Positions 36,700 through 46,066 of a stretch of DNA of 64,000 nt are shown piece by piece (the first letter of the stretch is position 1; every line of letters begins with the position of its first letter). The notes beneath the pieces are model-generated. The model was not told the DNA's origin. It searched no databases and worked only from the letters and a program-made list of their open reading frames with translations. The translations under genes were made by a program, and so were the position numbers. The DNA comes from Candidatus Gastranaerophilales bacterium (GTDB lineage Bacteria; Cyanobacteriota; Vampirovibrionia; Gastranaerophilales; Gastranaerophilaceae), in the NCBI GenBank assembly GCA_944324225.1, contig CALUVL010000004.1, forward strand, positions 93,685-157,684, written 5' to 3'.

Positions 36700-39600
36700 T
36701 TATTTAACCCATTTGAAACTTCGGACATAGTTTGTTCCGTCTATGTTTCCGAAGATTTCGGCCTGAAATACTCTGTAAATGTTTTGGTTATTTATGTTAG
36801 GAATTTTGTTTATTTCAGCCATAATCGCAGGATCCAGTTCGTTTCTGTTGATACCGGGGATTGTATTGAGAAGCGTGTTCAAAGATGCATTCTTAAGTTT
36901 GCCGAAGACGCTTGTGATATTGTTTGAAAGCGTTCCGTAAACATTCATATCAGCATTTGAATTTGAGAAATTGTATGTGCCGTGAAGATACATGTTTAAG
37001 TCTTTCCCGCTTGAATAAATATTTATACTCTGAGCAATACCGTTTTTGATATTTATATTTCCGTTTATACTCTGAAATTCGCCGGTTTTAAGAGGAGTTA
37101 TCAAATCAATAATGCTGTTGATTGAAAGCCCCGTAATACCGCCTTTCAGAAGGTTTCCGGCTTTTAGAAGATATTCCAGAGAACCGAGCTTTGGCATTTT
37201 GCCGTTTGCAACATTAAATGAACCTTCTCCTTCAAGAGTGCGTGTGCAGGATTCGTGGCTTTTGGCGTCACAACTTAAGGCAACATCGCCCGTGATTGAG
37301 CCAAATAGCTGGTTGTGCAGGTCAAACAGAGTTTCTGACATAATTTGAGCATTGGAATCTTTCATATGCATTAAAAGCTCAACCCTGTTTGTAAGAAAAT
37401 CGTATTTGACTGAGCCATTGACCAGGCCTTCTGCAAGTTTAAATTGGAAGTTTTTGATATCAAGAAGCATTTTTTCATTCAGGCTGAGATTTGTTGAAAA
37501 GTCTTCAGCATTGATGTTTTTAATTTTAACAGTGTCTGCATTTATTTGTGCCTCTTTTATTACCAGTTGTGAAAGATTTAAGTTTTCAGTCTGTGCTGTT
37601 GCTGATTTTGAATGATAAAGATCGCTTTCATAATCTCTTATAGCATCAGTTATTTTGTTGATGTTTAAGTCATTCAGTTTAACTTTTATGTTATCAAGTT
37701 TGTACGGCGGTTTAAGGTTATTTATCATTTCGGCTGAAAGATTGACTCTGTTAGTCAGCACAACGCCTTTGGAATTAATCATGATTTTATCAGGTTTAAA
37801 ATTGAGGCTGATATCATTGATTGTTGAGTCAAAGAACGGAATATCAATACTGTTTATTTCAAATCGGCCGAGAATTTTTGGAATCTGTGAGGTGCCGTTT
37901 ATAATCAGGTCGGAGGTGAAAATTCCCTGTTTCATAAATGGTTTTCTAAATATAATATTGAAAATCTTTGCGTCTGTCGGATTTTCTGTTTTTACACGGA
38001 AGTTTTTGAATTTTATGTTGTTATCTGGCAAAAATTCCAGTGTGCCATTTGAGATAAGCTGTGTATTTGAATATTTTTTATTGTTTTGTGATGTTATGAT
38101 TTTGTCATATTTGAAATCATTCACTTTGATTCCAGAGGGGGTGTAAACCCCGTCAAGATAAAGTTTGACAGCATTTGCTACATCTCCGATTGTAGCGCCC
38201 ATATAGTAGATATTAGAATTTTCTTCTATTTTTACGTCTGTTTTTGTTGAGATTTTATCTTGAGTTCCTTTAATTTTTGAAGTTACGTTCAGATCGCCTT
38301 TAATTTTTATCGGATAAACCGCTTTGTTATTGAAAAATTGATCAAAAAATTCTTGAGTTGGCTTTGCATTCACATACAAATCAAAATCAGGTTTTTTATA
38401 GAAATTGAATACTTTCCCGTCAACAAAAACAGGCATTTCTCCTGCATAGGCATTGATTTTGTTGAGAGAAATCACATTGTTGCGGATAAGAATATTTCCA
38501 CTGTTGAATTTTACTTTTAAGTGCTTTGGTACATATATAAATTCCGTATCATCAAGTTTCGTAAAGAATGAAAGTTCGTTATGTCGAATTCTTGCTGTTA
38601 TATCCAGAACTCCTTTTAGTCCTTGAAGGTCATCAGGGTTGAAGTTTGCTGGAAAAATGTCAAGTGATTTGAGATTGTCCAGATTTTCCAGATTGAAATT
38701 TGACATTGAAAAATATCCGTTGACATCCTGATTTTTGTTCATAATGTTAGAAATATCTGCTGTCAGAATATAAGGATTATTTTTGAAGCTGCCTTGGAGC
38801 GGAGAAAGTTTGAAGTGTGAATTTTTAAGTGTAAATGAACTTCCGTCAGTAATAATGGTACTTTTGCTGCCCTTGTTAGGATAAATTTTCCCTTTAACAT
38901 TAAGACAGTTGTAGTTTATATTGTCAACAGGACCTTTGTAATCTGCTATAAAACTTGTGCTGATTGTTGTTAGATCTTTTGAAAAAGGAAGTTTTTTGCC
39001 TTCCTGAAGTGCCAAACTTGCCGCATCTGCAAGGGTGAATTTATCTGAAATAATTTTTGTGTCTATAATGTTATCTTTAAATTTGCCGTCAATATTGATT
39101 CTGGATGTGTTAATTCCTGATGACAGTTTGAAATCGGCATTCAGATTTTCAAAATCGACATATCCTGTCAGATTTTTGATTTCTGAGGGTATTTTATCTA
39201 TTTTTACAATGTTTTCTTTCAATTCAAGTCTGCCGTTTGCAAAAATATTTTTGTTAAATACAACATCATAGACATCTTTAACCTGACCTGTCAGATTTAA
39301 CTGAACATTCATTAACCCGCGTGCTGATTTAATTGGTTGCATAAGATTTTGAATATCTTTCAGCATCGGGGATGTTTTTATAATTTTTAAGAGATTTGCA
39401 GAATTCTGGTTGAGACTTGATACTTTAAAATCAAGAACTCCTAGCAATGTACAGGTTCCATCCACAGAAACAGGTTGTCCGTATAAAGTTGCTGTTTGTG
39501 TCTTAAAATGAGTATTCTGGTCGTCAAAAGTGAGGGAGCCTTTTCCGTTTGTAAGCGTCATATTGTGAATATCAAGAAATGATGCCGTTGTATTGTTAAA

Positions 39601-41145
39601 ATTAAACCACCCCCAGGCATGAGGGTCTTTTATTGTTCCGACAACATGAAGGTCAATATTACCTTTTCCTCTTATATCCATAATTGGAACAGGGCCGAGG
39701 TCAAATCTTAATATTCCATGTAGAGGAATCAGAACATCCTGTGCAGTTTTTAAGTCAACGTTATTTGTACTTGTGATTTTTAAATCCGCTGATCTGTCTT
39801 TGTACAAATTTATTTCGCCCTTTACAAATACTGTCTGTGTTGTGCTTGCAGGAACTGTTGCATCAAGTTCTGTGGTGTCACCTTTAAATTTTAATTTAAC
39901 AGTAGCTTTTGGCGTTCCGTTCGGTAGTGGTTTTACAAGGTACCCTTCAGTTGATAAAATATTCCCATTAACTGAAGGTTCCGGCAGGTTTCCTGTAATT
40001 TCCAGGCTACCCATGATATTTCCGTAATAAGGATATTTCTTTAATAAATAAAGATTTGCTTCCCTGATAAGATTTTCTTCTCCGGGAAGGATCGGAATAA
40101 TATTTTCTATTTTTGACGGGTTAATTGCAGCTTTTATATCGATAAAAGGTTTTTGGGAGTTGAGTTTCTCAATATTCCCTGAAAAAAGCATATCTATGCC
40201 ATTGGATTTTATGCTGAATTCATTTACTACGATGCCGTTTTTTATAACGTTGATTGAGGAATTAATATTTATTGTGTTTGGAGAATAAATTGATGCGGCT
40301 TTATCTTTTTGGAGAAGCCCGAAGTTATCAATGGATGCTTTTCCTTTTATTTTTTTATGTCCTTCACTGTCTGTTATTGTTGCAACATCAAGATTTACAA
40401 TTCCTGTCAGACTTTCAAATTTGTTGCGGGAAAGATATTTAGCATAAGTCGAAAAGTCAGCAAGGTTGAGGTCTTTAATTTTTCCGTTTATGAATATTTT
40501 ATCCTCAGAAATTTTGTCAATCGGAAGTTTTACGTCAACATCCGCAGCTATAGAAGCTGTTTTGTTTCCGACAAGAAGATCGCTGTGGGTTGTAAATTTT
40601 ACCCGTTTGTTATTAGTAAAGTCATACAGAACAAAATCTTGTCCGTTCAGGATAATATTTTTATTTACGGTTTCATCTTTAAGGTTTATGTTGTAATTCT
40701 TTAGCCTTAAGGCGGCCTTGTTTAGTGTAATTTTGGGCTGCGAAATTCCAATAATCGGATATTGGCCTAGCTTCAGGCAGGAGTTTCTGTCAAAAATCAG
40801 ATTAACTTTTAAATTTTGTCCGCTGAAACTGCTGATTTCTGCTTTGCTGAAAATTAGCGGTAAAAGTTTTATTCTTGTACTTATACCATCAAATTCAAGA
40901 GCTGTAGAACCATCCTTGTTTAAAATTGCAAAAGTGTCGGCATTAATCCAGATTGACGGAAGATATCCCATTTTGATTTTTGGATTTAGAATCTTTGTAT
41001 TAAAGCCAAATTCCTTTTTTATATAGTTGTTTAAAAAAGTGACGGTTGCAGGGGTATTTAACATTGCAGGTATCCCGAAATAATATCCCCCGTATAATAC
41101 TGATACTGTCAAAAGACTTATGATGATTTTTTTACTTATACCCAT
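36700..41145 (-). CDS. Large AsmA/TamB-type envelope protein
   Basis: 1481 residues. One N-terminal membrane helix (IIISLLTVSVLYGGYYFGIP) is followed by a long chain of beta-strand repeats with alternating hydrophobic residues (for example GTIKDPHAWGWFNF, VSVDGTCTLLGVLDFKV, GITGLSINSIIDLI near the end). This is the repeating beta-groove layout of the AsmA/YhdP/TamB superfamily. These proteins bridge the inner and outer membranes and are thought to carry lipids. Its presence implies an outer membrane. TATAAT lies eleven bases before the ATG, so the leader is only a few bases long. Confidence 0.75.
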   Translation of the reverse strand: MGISKKIIISLLTVSVLYGGYYFGIPAMLNTPATVTFLNNYIKKEFGFNTKILNPKIKMGYLPSIWINADTFAILNKDGSTALEFDGISTRIKLLPLIFSKAEISSFSGQNLKVNLIFDRNSCLKLGQYPIIGISQPKITLNKAALRLKNYNINLKDETVNKNIILNGQDFVLYDFTNNKRVKFTTHSDLLVGNKTASIAADVDVKLPIDKISEDKIFINGKIKDLNLADFSTYAKYLSRNKFESLTGIVNLDVATITDSEGHKKIKGKASIDNFGLLQKDKAASIYSPNTININSSINVIKNGIVVNEFSIKSNGIDMLFSGNIEKLNSQKPFIDIKAAINPSKIENIIPILPGEENLIREANLYLLKKYPYYGNIMGSLEITGNLPEPSVNGNILSTEGYLVKPLPNGTPKATVKLKFKGDTTELDATVPASTTQTVFVKGEINLYKDRSADLKITSTNNVDLKTAQDVLIPLHGILRFDLGPVPIMDIRGKGNIDLHVVGTIKDPHAWGWFNFNNTTASFLDIHNMTLTNGKGSLTFDDQNTHFKTQTATLYGQPVSVDGTCTLLGVLDFKVSSLNQNSANLLKIIKTSPMLKDIQNLMQPIKSARGLMNVQLNLTGQVKDVYDVVFNKNIFANGRLELKENIVKIDKIPSEIKNLTGYVDFENLNADFKLSSGINTSRINIDGKFKDNIIDTKIISDKFTLADAASLALQEGKKLPFSKDLTTISTSFIADYKGPVDNINYNCLNVKGKIYPNKGSKSTIITDGSSFTLKNSHFKLSPLQGSFKNNPYILTADISNIMNKNQDVNGYFSMSNFNLENLDNLKSLDIFPANFNPDDLQGLKGVLDITARIRHNELSFFTKLDDTEFIYVPKHLKVKFNSGNILIRNNVISLNKINAYAGEMPVFVDGKVFNFYKKPDFDLYVNAKPTQEFFDQFFNNKAVYPIKIKGDLNVTSKIKGTQDKISTKTDVKIEENSNIYYMGATIGDVANAVKLYLDGVYTPSGIKVNDFKYDKIITSQNNKKYSNTQLISNGTLEFLPDNNIKFKNFRVKTENPTDAKIFNIIFRKPFMKQGIFTSDLIINGTSQIPKILGRFEINSIDIPFFDSTINDISLNFKPDKIMINSKGVVLTNRVNLSAEMINNLKPPYKLDNIKVKLNDLNINKITDAIRDYESDLYHSKSATAQTENLNLSQLVIKEAQINADTVKIKNINAEDFSTNLSLNEKMLLDIKNFQFKLAEGLVNGSVKYDFLTNRVELLMHMKDSNAQIMSETLFDLHNQLFGSITGDVALSCDAKSHESCTRTLEGEGSFNVANGKMPKLGSLEYLLKAGNLLKGGITGLSINSIIDLITPLKTGEFQSINGNINIKNGIAQSINIYSSGKDLNMYLHGTYNFSNSNADMNVYGTLSNNITSVFGKLKNASLNTLLNTIPGINRNELDPAIMAEINKIPNINNQNIYRVFQAEIFGNIDGTNYVRSFKWVK

Positions 41146-41217
41146 TTTCTTTTTGTATTATACGACAAATATTCCTGTTTGGAAATAAGTTTTTTGTAGG
41201 GGCAATTAAGTACAAAA

Positions 41218-41379
41218 GTGAAGCGTGAGGGGCATCTTTTTACTTATTTCTGGATAACCGTAAAATCTGGATTCTTTAAGGTTTTGCCCTCTAAATGACG
41301 CATCATTACCGCTATCATTGCAAGAGGGGCTGCTTTTTAATTCTAACCTCTTAACTTTTCAACCAACCTCACACTTCAC
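41218..41379. repeat. Possible small inverted-repeat element
   Basis: GTGAAGCGTGAGG (41218-41230) and CCTCACACTTCAC (41367-41379) are inverted copies with one mismatch. The 136 bp between hold a degraded GGATTCTT...AATGACG word like the dispersed repeats. No gene is present. Confidence 0.35.
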
Positions 41380-41387
41380 ACATTAGA

Positions 41388-41966
41388 TTAATACTTTTCA
41401 CAAAGAACTTCAAAATAGGCTCTCGGATGGTGGCAGTTCGGGCATTTGGCAGGTGCAGAGGTTCCGCGATGAATGTATGCGCATTCCCTGCACATCCAGT
41501 CTGTTTCGTAGTCTTTTTGGAATACAGTATTATTTTCTATATTCTCAAGCAATTTTCTAAATCTTTCTTCATGATGTTCTTCAGCACGTCTTACGTGTTT
41601 AAAGGTGTCGGATATTTCATCAAATCCTTCTTCTTTGGCTGTATCTTCGCCCGTTTTATACAAAAGAGACCATTCTTCATGTTCGCCGTTGATTGCACTT
41701 TTGAGGTTTTCTTCTGTTGTGCCAAGAAAAAAAGGGTAGGAGCCTGTGACTGTTCCTGTTGTATTACCGATGTATTCATAGAATAGTTTTGCATGTTCTT
41801 TTTCGTTTTCTGCGGTTTGCAGGAAAATATCCGCTATTTGTTCGTAACCTTCTTGCTTTGCAACTTTTGCAAAATATGTATATCTGTTTCGGGCCTGTGA
41901 TTCTCCGGCAAAGGAGTTTATCAAAATTTGTTCTGTTTTGGTTCCTCTTAATTTTTCGCTGATCAT
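41388..41966 (-). CDS. rbr: Rubrerythrin
   Basis: 192 residues. It reduces hydrogen peroxide in anaerobes. The di-iron four-helix part shows FAGESQARNRYTYFA, ENEKEHAKLFYEY, NGEHEEW and RAEEHHEERF. The C-terminal rubredoxin-like iron site is WMCRECAYIHRG...KCPNCHHP. The order and length are classical. It stands alone in its transcript and suggests an anaerobic, oxygen-exposed lifestyle. Confidence 0.93.
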   Translation of the reverse strand: MISEKLRGTKTEQILINSFAGESQARNRYTYFAKVAKQEGYEQIADIFLQTAENEKEHAKLFYEYIGNTTGTVTGSYPFFLGTTEENLKSAINGEHEEWSLLYKTGEDTAKEEGFDEISDTFKHVRRAEEHHEERFRKLLENIENNTVFQKDYETDWMCRECAYIHRGTSAPAKCPNCHHPRAYFEVLCEKY

Positions 41967-42136
41967 AAAATCCTCCGTTTTTCTTTTTTAATGATAATTT
42001 TGTTATCAAATTCCGGCAATTAGTATGTACGGTTAGACACAAGGGCTATATTCAGGCTGAAAGATTACCCTTTTTCGGGATTATATCGGCAATCAGAAAA
42101 ATAATAATACATGTATGTAATGTTAAGGATGGTTAT

Positions 42137-42310
42137 ATGAATTTATTTAATTACACAAAGAAACTTTCCGAAAAAATTTCATATTACGATCGCCTGACAC
42201 GTGAGGCGAAGAAAAACTTCTCGATGTCAAATCCTTTTGTCGTGCCTGTAAATAAGACCATTGTCTGGGTTGAAAATAGCTCTCAAAAAGATACTCAAGA
42301 TAGAAATTAA
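42137..42310 (+). CDS. Hypothetical small protein
   Basis: 57 residues, starting MNLFNYTKKLSEKISYYDRL and ending KDTQDRN. AAGGA lies seven bases before the ATG. There is no membrane helix or known motif. Its stop overlaps the convergent Xre gene by 4 bp. It is supported by the ribosome site and frame only. Confidence 0.45.
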   Translation: MNLFNYTKKLSEKISYYDRLTREAKKNFSMSNPFVVPVNKTIVWVENSSQKDTQDRN

Positions 42311-42516
42311 TCAAAATTTATAAGTTTGGAAAGTGAAACTTCAAGAATATCTGCAATGAGAAAGAGTTTTCTAAGACTTATATATTCTTTGCCTGTTTCA
42401 ATGCATGCAAGATGCTCTCTTGACAGGTCAACAAGTTCTGCAAGAGCGTTCTGGGAAAGTTTCTTTGCTTTCCTGTATTGTTTGATATTTTTTCCTAACG
42501 CTTCAAGTCTTGACAT
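42307..42516 (-). CDS. Small Xre/Cro-type HTH regulator
   Basis: 69 residues from the ATG at 42516 (an in-frame ATG at 42534 would add six). LGKNIKQYRKAKKLSQNALAELVDLSREHLACIETGKEYISLRKLFLIADIL is the HTH_3 fold, shown here only by its parts: KLSQNALAEL, then REHLACIETG, then LRKLFLIA. It has no other domain. It is divergent from the prepilin gene at 42595, and a perfect palindrome lies between them. Confidence 0.88.
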   Translation of the reverse strand: MSRLEALGKNIKQYRKAKKLSQNALAELVDLSREHLACIETGKEYISLRKLFLIADILEVSLSKLINFD

Positions 42517-42549
42517 AATCCAATTTTGCAACAATAATATAAGTAAATA

Positions 42550-42568
42550 TGTAAGATGAAATCTTACA
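42550..42568. promoter_or_regulatory. Probable operator TGTAAGAT-GAA-ATCTTACA
   Basis: Perfect 8-base arms with a three-base centre lie in the 78-bp gap between the Xre gene and the prepilin gene, 27 bp before the prepilin ATG. Xre dimers commonly bind such sites. Confidence 0.6.
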
Positions 42569-42594
42569 AAATACTGTAAATATATGGAGGATTT

Positions 42595-43305
42595 ATGAGA
42601 TTAAAAAGCGGATTTACGATGGCGGAAGTGTTGATTACTCTTGGCATAATCGGGGTTGTTGCAGCAATGACTCTGCCCGCTTTGATTAATAACCGCCGCA
42701 GCAAGGCATTGGAAACTGCTTTGAAGAAGAATTATTCCGTGATAGAGCAGGCACTTAATATGTTTTATGCGCAAAATGGCGAAAGACTTATTCCGGAAAC
42801 TATTACAACACAGCAATTGAAAAAGATATTGCTTCCTTATTTTCAAGTTATAAGAGATTGCGGGATGGGTTCGGAGTATCAGGAAGAGTCTCTGGAAAAA
42901 ACTTGTATTCCGAATTATGAAAATACAGGCAGTACTGATAAAAATTCAACAACGTATAAGACTTTTAATGGCAGTACAAATATTAATTTATCCTACTTTG
43001 ATGACGGGCAGTTTGTTTTAAATGATGGAAGTCTGATATTGATAAACAATTTGAATGGAAATAATATATTTATTTCTGTCGATGTAAACGGGTTTAACAA
43101 AAATCCTAACAGGCTTGGACAGGACTTATTTATGTTCCAGCTGGATAATAAAGGCATGCTTCTCCCTTCAGGAGTCGAAGGTACTCAATTTTATAGTAAA
43201 ACTGATGAATATTGCTCTCCTACATCAACAAGTAATATGAATGGAGCCGGGTGTACGTATAAAGCACTTTCTGAAAAAGATTACTTTACCAAACTCAGTT
43301 ATTAA
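42595..43305 (+). CDS. Prepilin-type protein
   Basis: 236 residues. MRLKSG-FTMAEVLITLGIIG has the Gly-Phe site and Glu5, and the hydrophobic helix runs to about residue 30. The body (NNRRSKALETALKKNYSVIEQALNMFYAQ) resembles the body of the G12 prepilin (FRAMFKKQVSIISQAMQMIYAQ), so these two form a subfamily distinct from the DYPWR pair. GGAGG lies before the ATG. Its 3' end overlaps the convergent ABC gene by 11 bp. Confidence 0.85.
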   Translation: MRLKSGFTMAEVLITLGIIGVVAAMTLPALINNRRSKALETALKKNYSVIEQALNMFYAQNGERLIPETITTQQLKKILLPYFQVIRDCGMGSEYQEESLEKTCIPNYENTGSTDKNSTTYKTFNGSTNINLSYFDDGQFVLNDGSLILINNLNGNNIFISVDVNGFNKNPNRLGQDLFMFQLDNKGMLLPSGVEGTQFYSKTDEYCSPTSTSNMNGAGCTYKALSEKDYFTKLSY

Positions 43306-44338
43306 TGCGCTTACCGGTATTTGCGTCAAAAATGTAAATATCTTCTTCTCTTATGCTTAAGTTGATTGTTTCTCCGATTTCATAGTCAGGCGGAAGTTTT
43401 GCGCTGCATTTTGAAGTTCCGATATTAAAATAAACAATCTTTTCGCTTCCGAGAAGTTCGTACATATCGACTTTAGCATTGAATTTTATATCGCCTCCGC
43501 AAACCATTTTTTCCGGTCTTATGCCAAGTATAATGGTGCCGGCATCCGGAAGTCCTGTGATTTTAACTTTTACTCCAGCAAATTCCGCATGACCCTCACG
43601 AATTTCCGCTCTTATAAAATTCATCTGCGGAGAGCCGACAAATCCTGCGACAAATGTGTTTGCGGGGTTGTTATAAATTTCCTCGGGCGGCGCCACCTGC
43701 TGGATTACACCTTTATCCAGAACAACAATTCTGTCGCCCATTGTCAACGCCTCTGTCTGGTCGTGGGTTACGTAAATAAATGTCGTCTGGAGTTTTTCGT
43801 GAAGCTTTTTAATTTCAGATCTCATCTGGACTCTGAGTTTTGCATCAAGGTTTGAAAGCGGTTCATCCATCAAAAATACCTTCGGATTTCTGACTATTGC
43901 CCGTCCGAGCGCAACCCTCTGTCTTTGTCCGCCGGAGAGCTGTTTGGGTTTTCTGTCTAGATATTCCGTTAGATTCAGAATTTCTGCCGCTTCTTTGACC
44001 TTTTTTTCAATTTCGTCTTTAGGTACTTTTCGCATTTTTAAACCGAAAGCAATGTTTTCTCTGACAGTCATATGCGGATAAAGTGCATAACTCTGGAATA
44101 CAAATGCAATATCTCTGTCTTTTGGCGGAATATCATTGACTTTTTGGTCGCCGATAAGGATATCACCGCCGGTAATTTCTTCCAATCCGGCTATCATTCT
44201 CAATATTGTTGATTTTCCGCATCCTGAAGCCCCAACCAGTACTATAAATTCTTTGTCTTTAATTTCAAGATTAATATTGTCTATTACGACCTTGCTGTCG
44301 TATTTTTTACAGACATTTTTTAATGTTACGCTACTCAT
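43295..44338 (-). CDS. ABC transporter ATPase, sugar/UgpC-MalK type
   Basis: 347 residues. Walker A is VGASGCGKST near residues 36-45. The signature LSGGQRQRVALGRA and Walker B VFLMDEPLSNLD follow. The C-terminal third is a TOBE-type regulatory domain, as in MalK, UgpC and MsmX, ATPases that energise carbohydrate importers. No permease or binding-protein genes are near, so it may serve several importers, as MsmX does. Its start overlaps the degenerate kinase gene by 8 bp. Confidence 0.88.
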   Translation of the reverse strand: MSSVTLKNVCKKYDSKVVIDNINLEIKDKEFIVLVGASGCGKSTILRMIAGLEEITGGDILIGDQKVNDIPPKDRDIAFVFQSYALYPHMTVRENIAFGLKMRKVPKDEIEKKVKEAAEILNLTEYLDRKPKQLSGGQRQRVALGRAIVRNPKVFLMDEPLSNLDAKLRVQMRSEIKKLHEKLQTTFIYVTHDQTEALTMGDRIVVLDKGVIQQVAPPEEIYNNPANTFVAGFVGSPQMNFIRAEIREGHAEFAGVKVKITGLPDAGTIILGIRPEKMVCGGDIKFNAKVDMYELLGSEKIVYFNIGTSKCSAKLPPDYEIGETINLSIREEDIYIFDANTGKRINN

Positions 44339-45464
44339 CTTCTAAAATAATTCCTTTTTCAACAGGCAAAATTATATTGAATGTTGTTCCTTTCATGATT
44401 TCAGTTTCAACCCAAACGGTTCCGTTAAGCCTTCCAAGAAGTGTCCTTACTGTTCCAAGCATTACAGATCTTAAGAAATTCTTTTTGTTAATCTTATCAA
44501 GTTGTGAATATGGTTCAAAAAGACCATCAAGTTCAACTTCTTTAAGCCCCATCCCTGTATCTTTCACGGAAATTTGCAGGTAAGCTCTGCTGTCAGCCTG
44601 ATTAATTACTTTTACCCCGCGTTTAATGACATTTTCCATTTCAGGATTGGTAAGAGTAATTGTTATTGAGCCGATTTCTGTAAGTTTCAACGATACTTCA
44701 AGAATATTCTGCAGTACTGTTTTTAAAATATTTTCATCTGTTGTAATCGTTTTTGAAGCCAGTTCCTCAAACTCAAGATTTATTGTTAATTTTTTAGAAT
44801 TTATTGAATTTTCATTTGCTCTGATTATTTCCTGAATTTTGTTTATTACATCAAAGGTTTTTATGTCCAATTTGACAAGGTTGGATTCGGCTTTTGAAAA
44901 TTCAAAAAATTTATCCATAAAATATAGAAGATCAGTAGCATTTTTATTGATAATTTTTACATATTTGCTCTGTTTTTCTTCCATTTCTCCGCCAAGCCCG
45001 TCAGTGAGCGCATTTGAAAAACCAATAATTGATTGAAGTGGTGATTTAAAATCGTTTGTCAGTTTGTTCAGCATAAGATTTTTATCTTTGTTAAGACGGC
45101 CTGTTTTTTCTGCGTTGGCAAGGACTTTTGTCATCGCTGTTACATCGCGGATTGTGACAATAAACTGATCCTCCATAAGGGATGCATTAAGCTCAATAAA
45201 AAATTCTGAATTTTCGCCTGTTGCGGCACCTGCAATTACAGGAACGTGCTTGTCTGAAGATCTGTTTACAAGTTCTAATCCTTTATTTACGAAATCATCG
45301 AAATAAAGATCTACTTCTTCTGATGTATCTATGTTAAATAGATATTCAGCTTCACGGTTGGTCCAGAGAATCCGTCCGCTGTTATCAAGCAATATGACGG
45401 CATCCGGCAGGTTTCTTATAATTTCTTTTAAATTTATTCCGCTAAACAAATTAGTAAAATTCAT
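44331..45464 (-). CDS. PAS plus histidine-kinase-like protein lacking the phosphorylated His
   Basis: 377 residues, no membrane helix. A PAS domain spans about 12-115. A HisKA-like helix pair follows, but the usual H-E-x-x-(T/S)-P-L box reads N137-D-F-K-S-P-L, so the phosphorylated histidine is Asn. The HATPase domain keeps Asn253 of the N box and DTGMGL (302-307), but the N-box end is altered (NILEVSLKLT). Autophosphorylation in the usual manner is unlikely. No response regulator is near. It overlaps the ABC ATPase gene, so the two are translated together. Confidence 0.82.
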   Translation of the reverse strand: MNFTNLFSGINLKEIIRNLPDAVILLDNSGRILWTNREAEYLFNIDTSEEVDLYFDDFVNKGLELVNRSSDKHVPVIAGAATGENSEFFIELNASLMEDQFIVTIRDVTAMTKVLANAEKTGRLNKDKNLMLNKLTNDFKSPLQSIIGFSNALTDGLGGEMEEKQSKYVKIINKNATDLLYFMDKFFEFSKAESNLVKLDIKTFDVINKIQEIIRANENSINSKKLTINLEFEELASKTITTDENILKTVLQNILEVSLKLTEIGSITITLTNPEMENVIKRGVKVINQADSRAYLQISVKDTGMGLKEVELDGLFEPYSQLDKINKKNFLRSVMLGTVRTLLGRLNGTVWVETEIMKGTTFNIILPVEKGIILEDE

Positions 45465-45731
45465 ATTGCCTTAGATCCCATTTTATTATATAATAAATGA
45501 TAACATAAAAATTTTTGCTCTAATTTCATGAAATATTAATTTTTGTAATTTTTTTTATAAAAACTAGCAAAAAATTTATTTTTCATGTTTTAAAGCAAAA
45601 AAGCGCGAGTGAGATTTACAGATTAAGTAATGAAGATATTAAAAAGATAGAAATGCTGTAATATCATCCCGGTGTTTTAAAGGTAGTACAAAAGTGCGTA
45701 AGGAAACTTCGCAAAGCAAAGGATGTGAACC

Positions 45732-46064
45732 ATGAGAGAAATCAATAACAATACAAACAATTTAGGTTTTTCAGGCGTTCAGAAATTTGACCAGCAAAAA
45801 GAGAACCAGGCACCTTTGGCTGATATCCAACCGGAACAGACTCCGCAGAAAGAGTTGCAGGACCTTTCTCAGATGCCGTCTGCAGTTACAGGCCGTTCAC
45901 TTGTATTTACAGGCAATTCTATTGATAAAGACCTCCAATTTTTGATGAAAAATCCGGAATTCTGCGAAAAAGCTAATGCTTTTTTTGATGCTGCAGAATC
46001 TCAACATGGCTATGAAGAAGCTTCCAGATTGATGGACGGATTTGTAAACGAGTTTAAAAATTAG
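45732..46064 (+). CDS. Hypothetical small Gln/Asn-rich protein
   Basis: 110 residues. The N terminus MREINNNTNNLGFSGVQKF and a Gln/Pro-rich stretch precede a helical end (FCEKANAFFDAAESQHGYEEASRLMDGFVNEF). AAAGGA lies before the ATG. A small hairpin with a GAAA loop (about 45696-45713) lies just upstream. No family is recognised. Confidence 0.5.
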   Translation: MREINNNTNNLGFSGVQKFDQQKENQAPLADIQPEQTPQKELQDLSQMPSAVTGRSLVFTGNSIDKDLQFLMKNPEFCEKANAFFDAAESQHGYEEASRLMDGFVNEFKN

Positions 46065-46066
46065 TA

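Noticed and set aside
36658..36927. Plus-strand ORF after yidD
   Set aside because: It is opposite the 3' end of the AsmA/TamB-like gene and has no ribosome site.
45680..45731. Possible cyclic-di-GMP (GEMM) riboswitch because of CGCAAAGC before the gene at 45732
   Set aside because: Only a 7-bp hairpin with a GAAA loop is present. The second helix and the conserved GGxAAACC side are missing.
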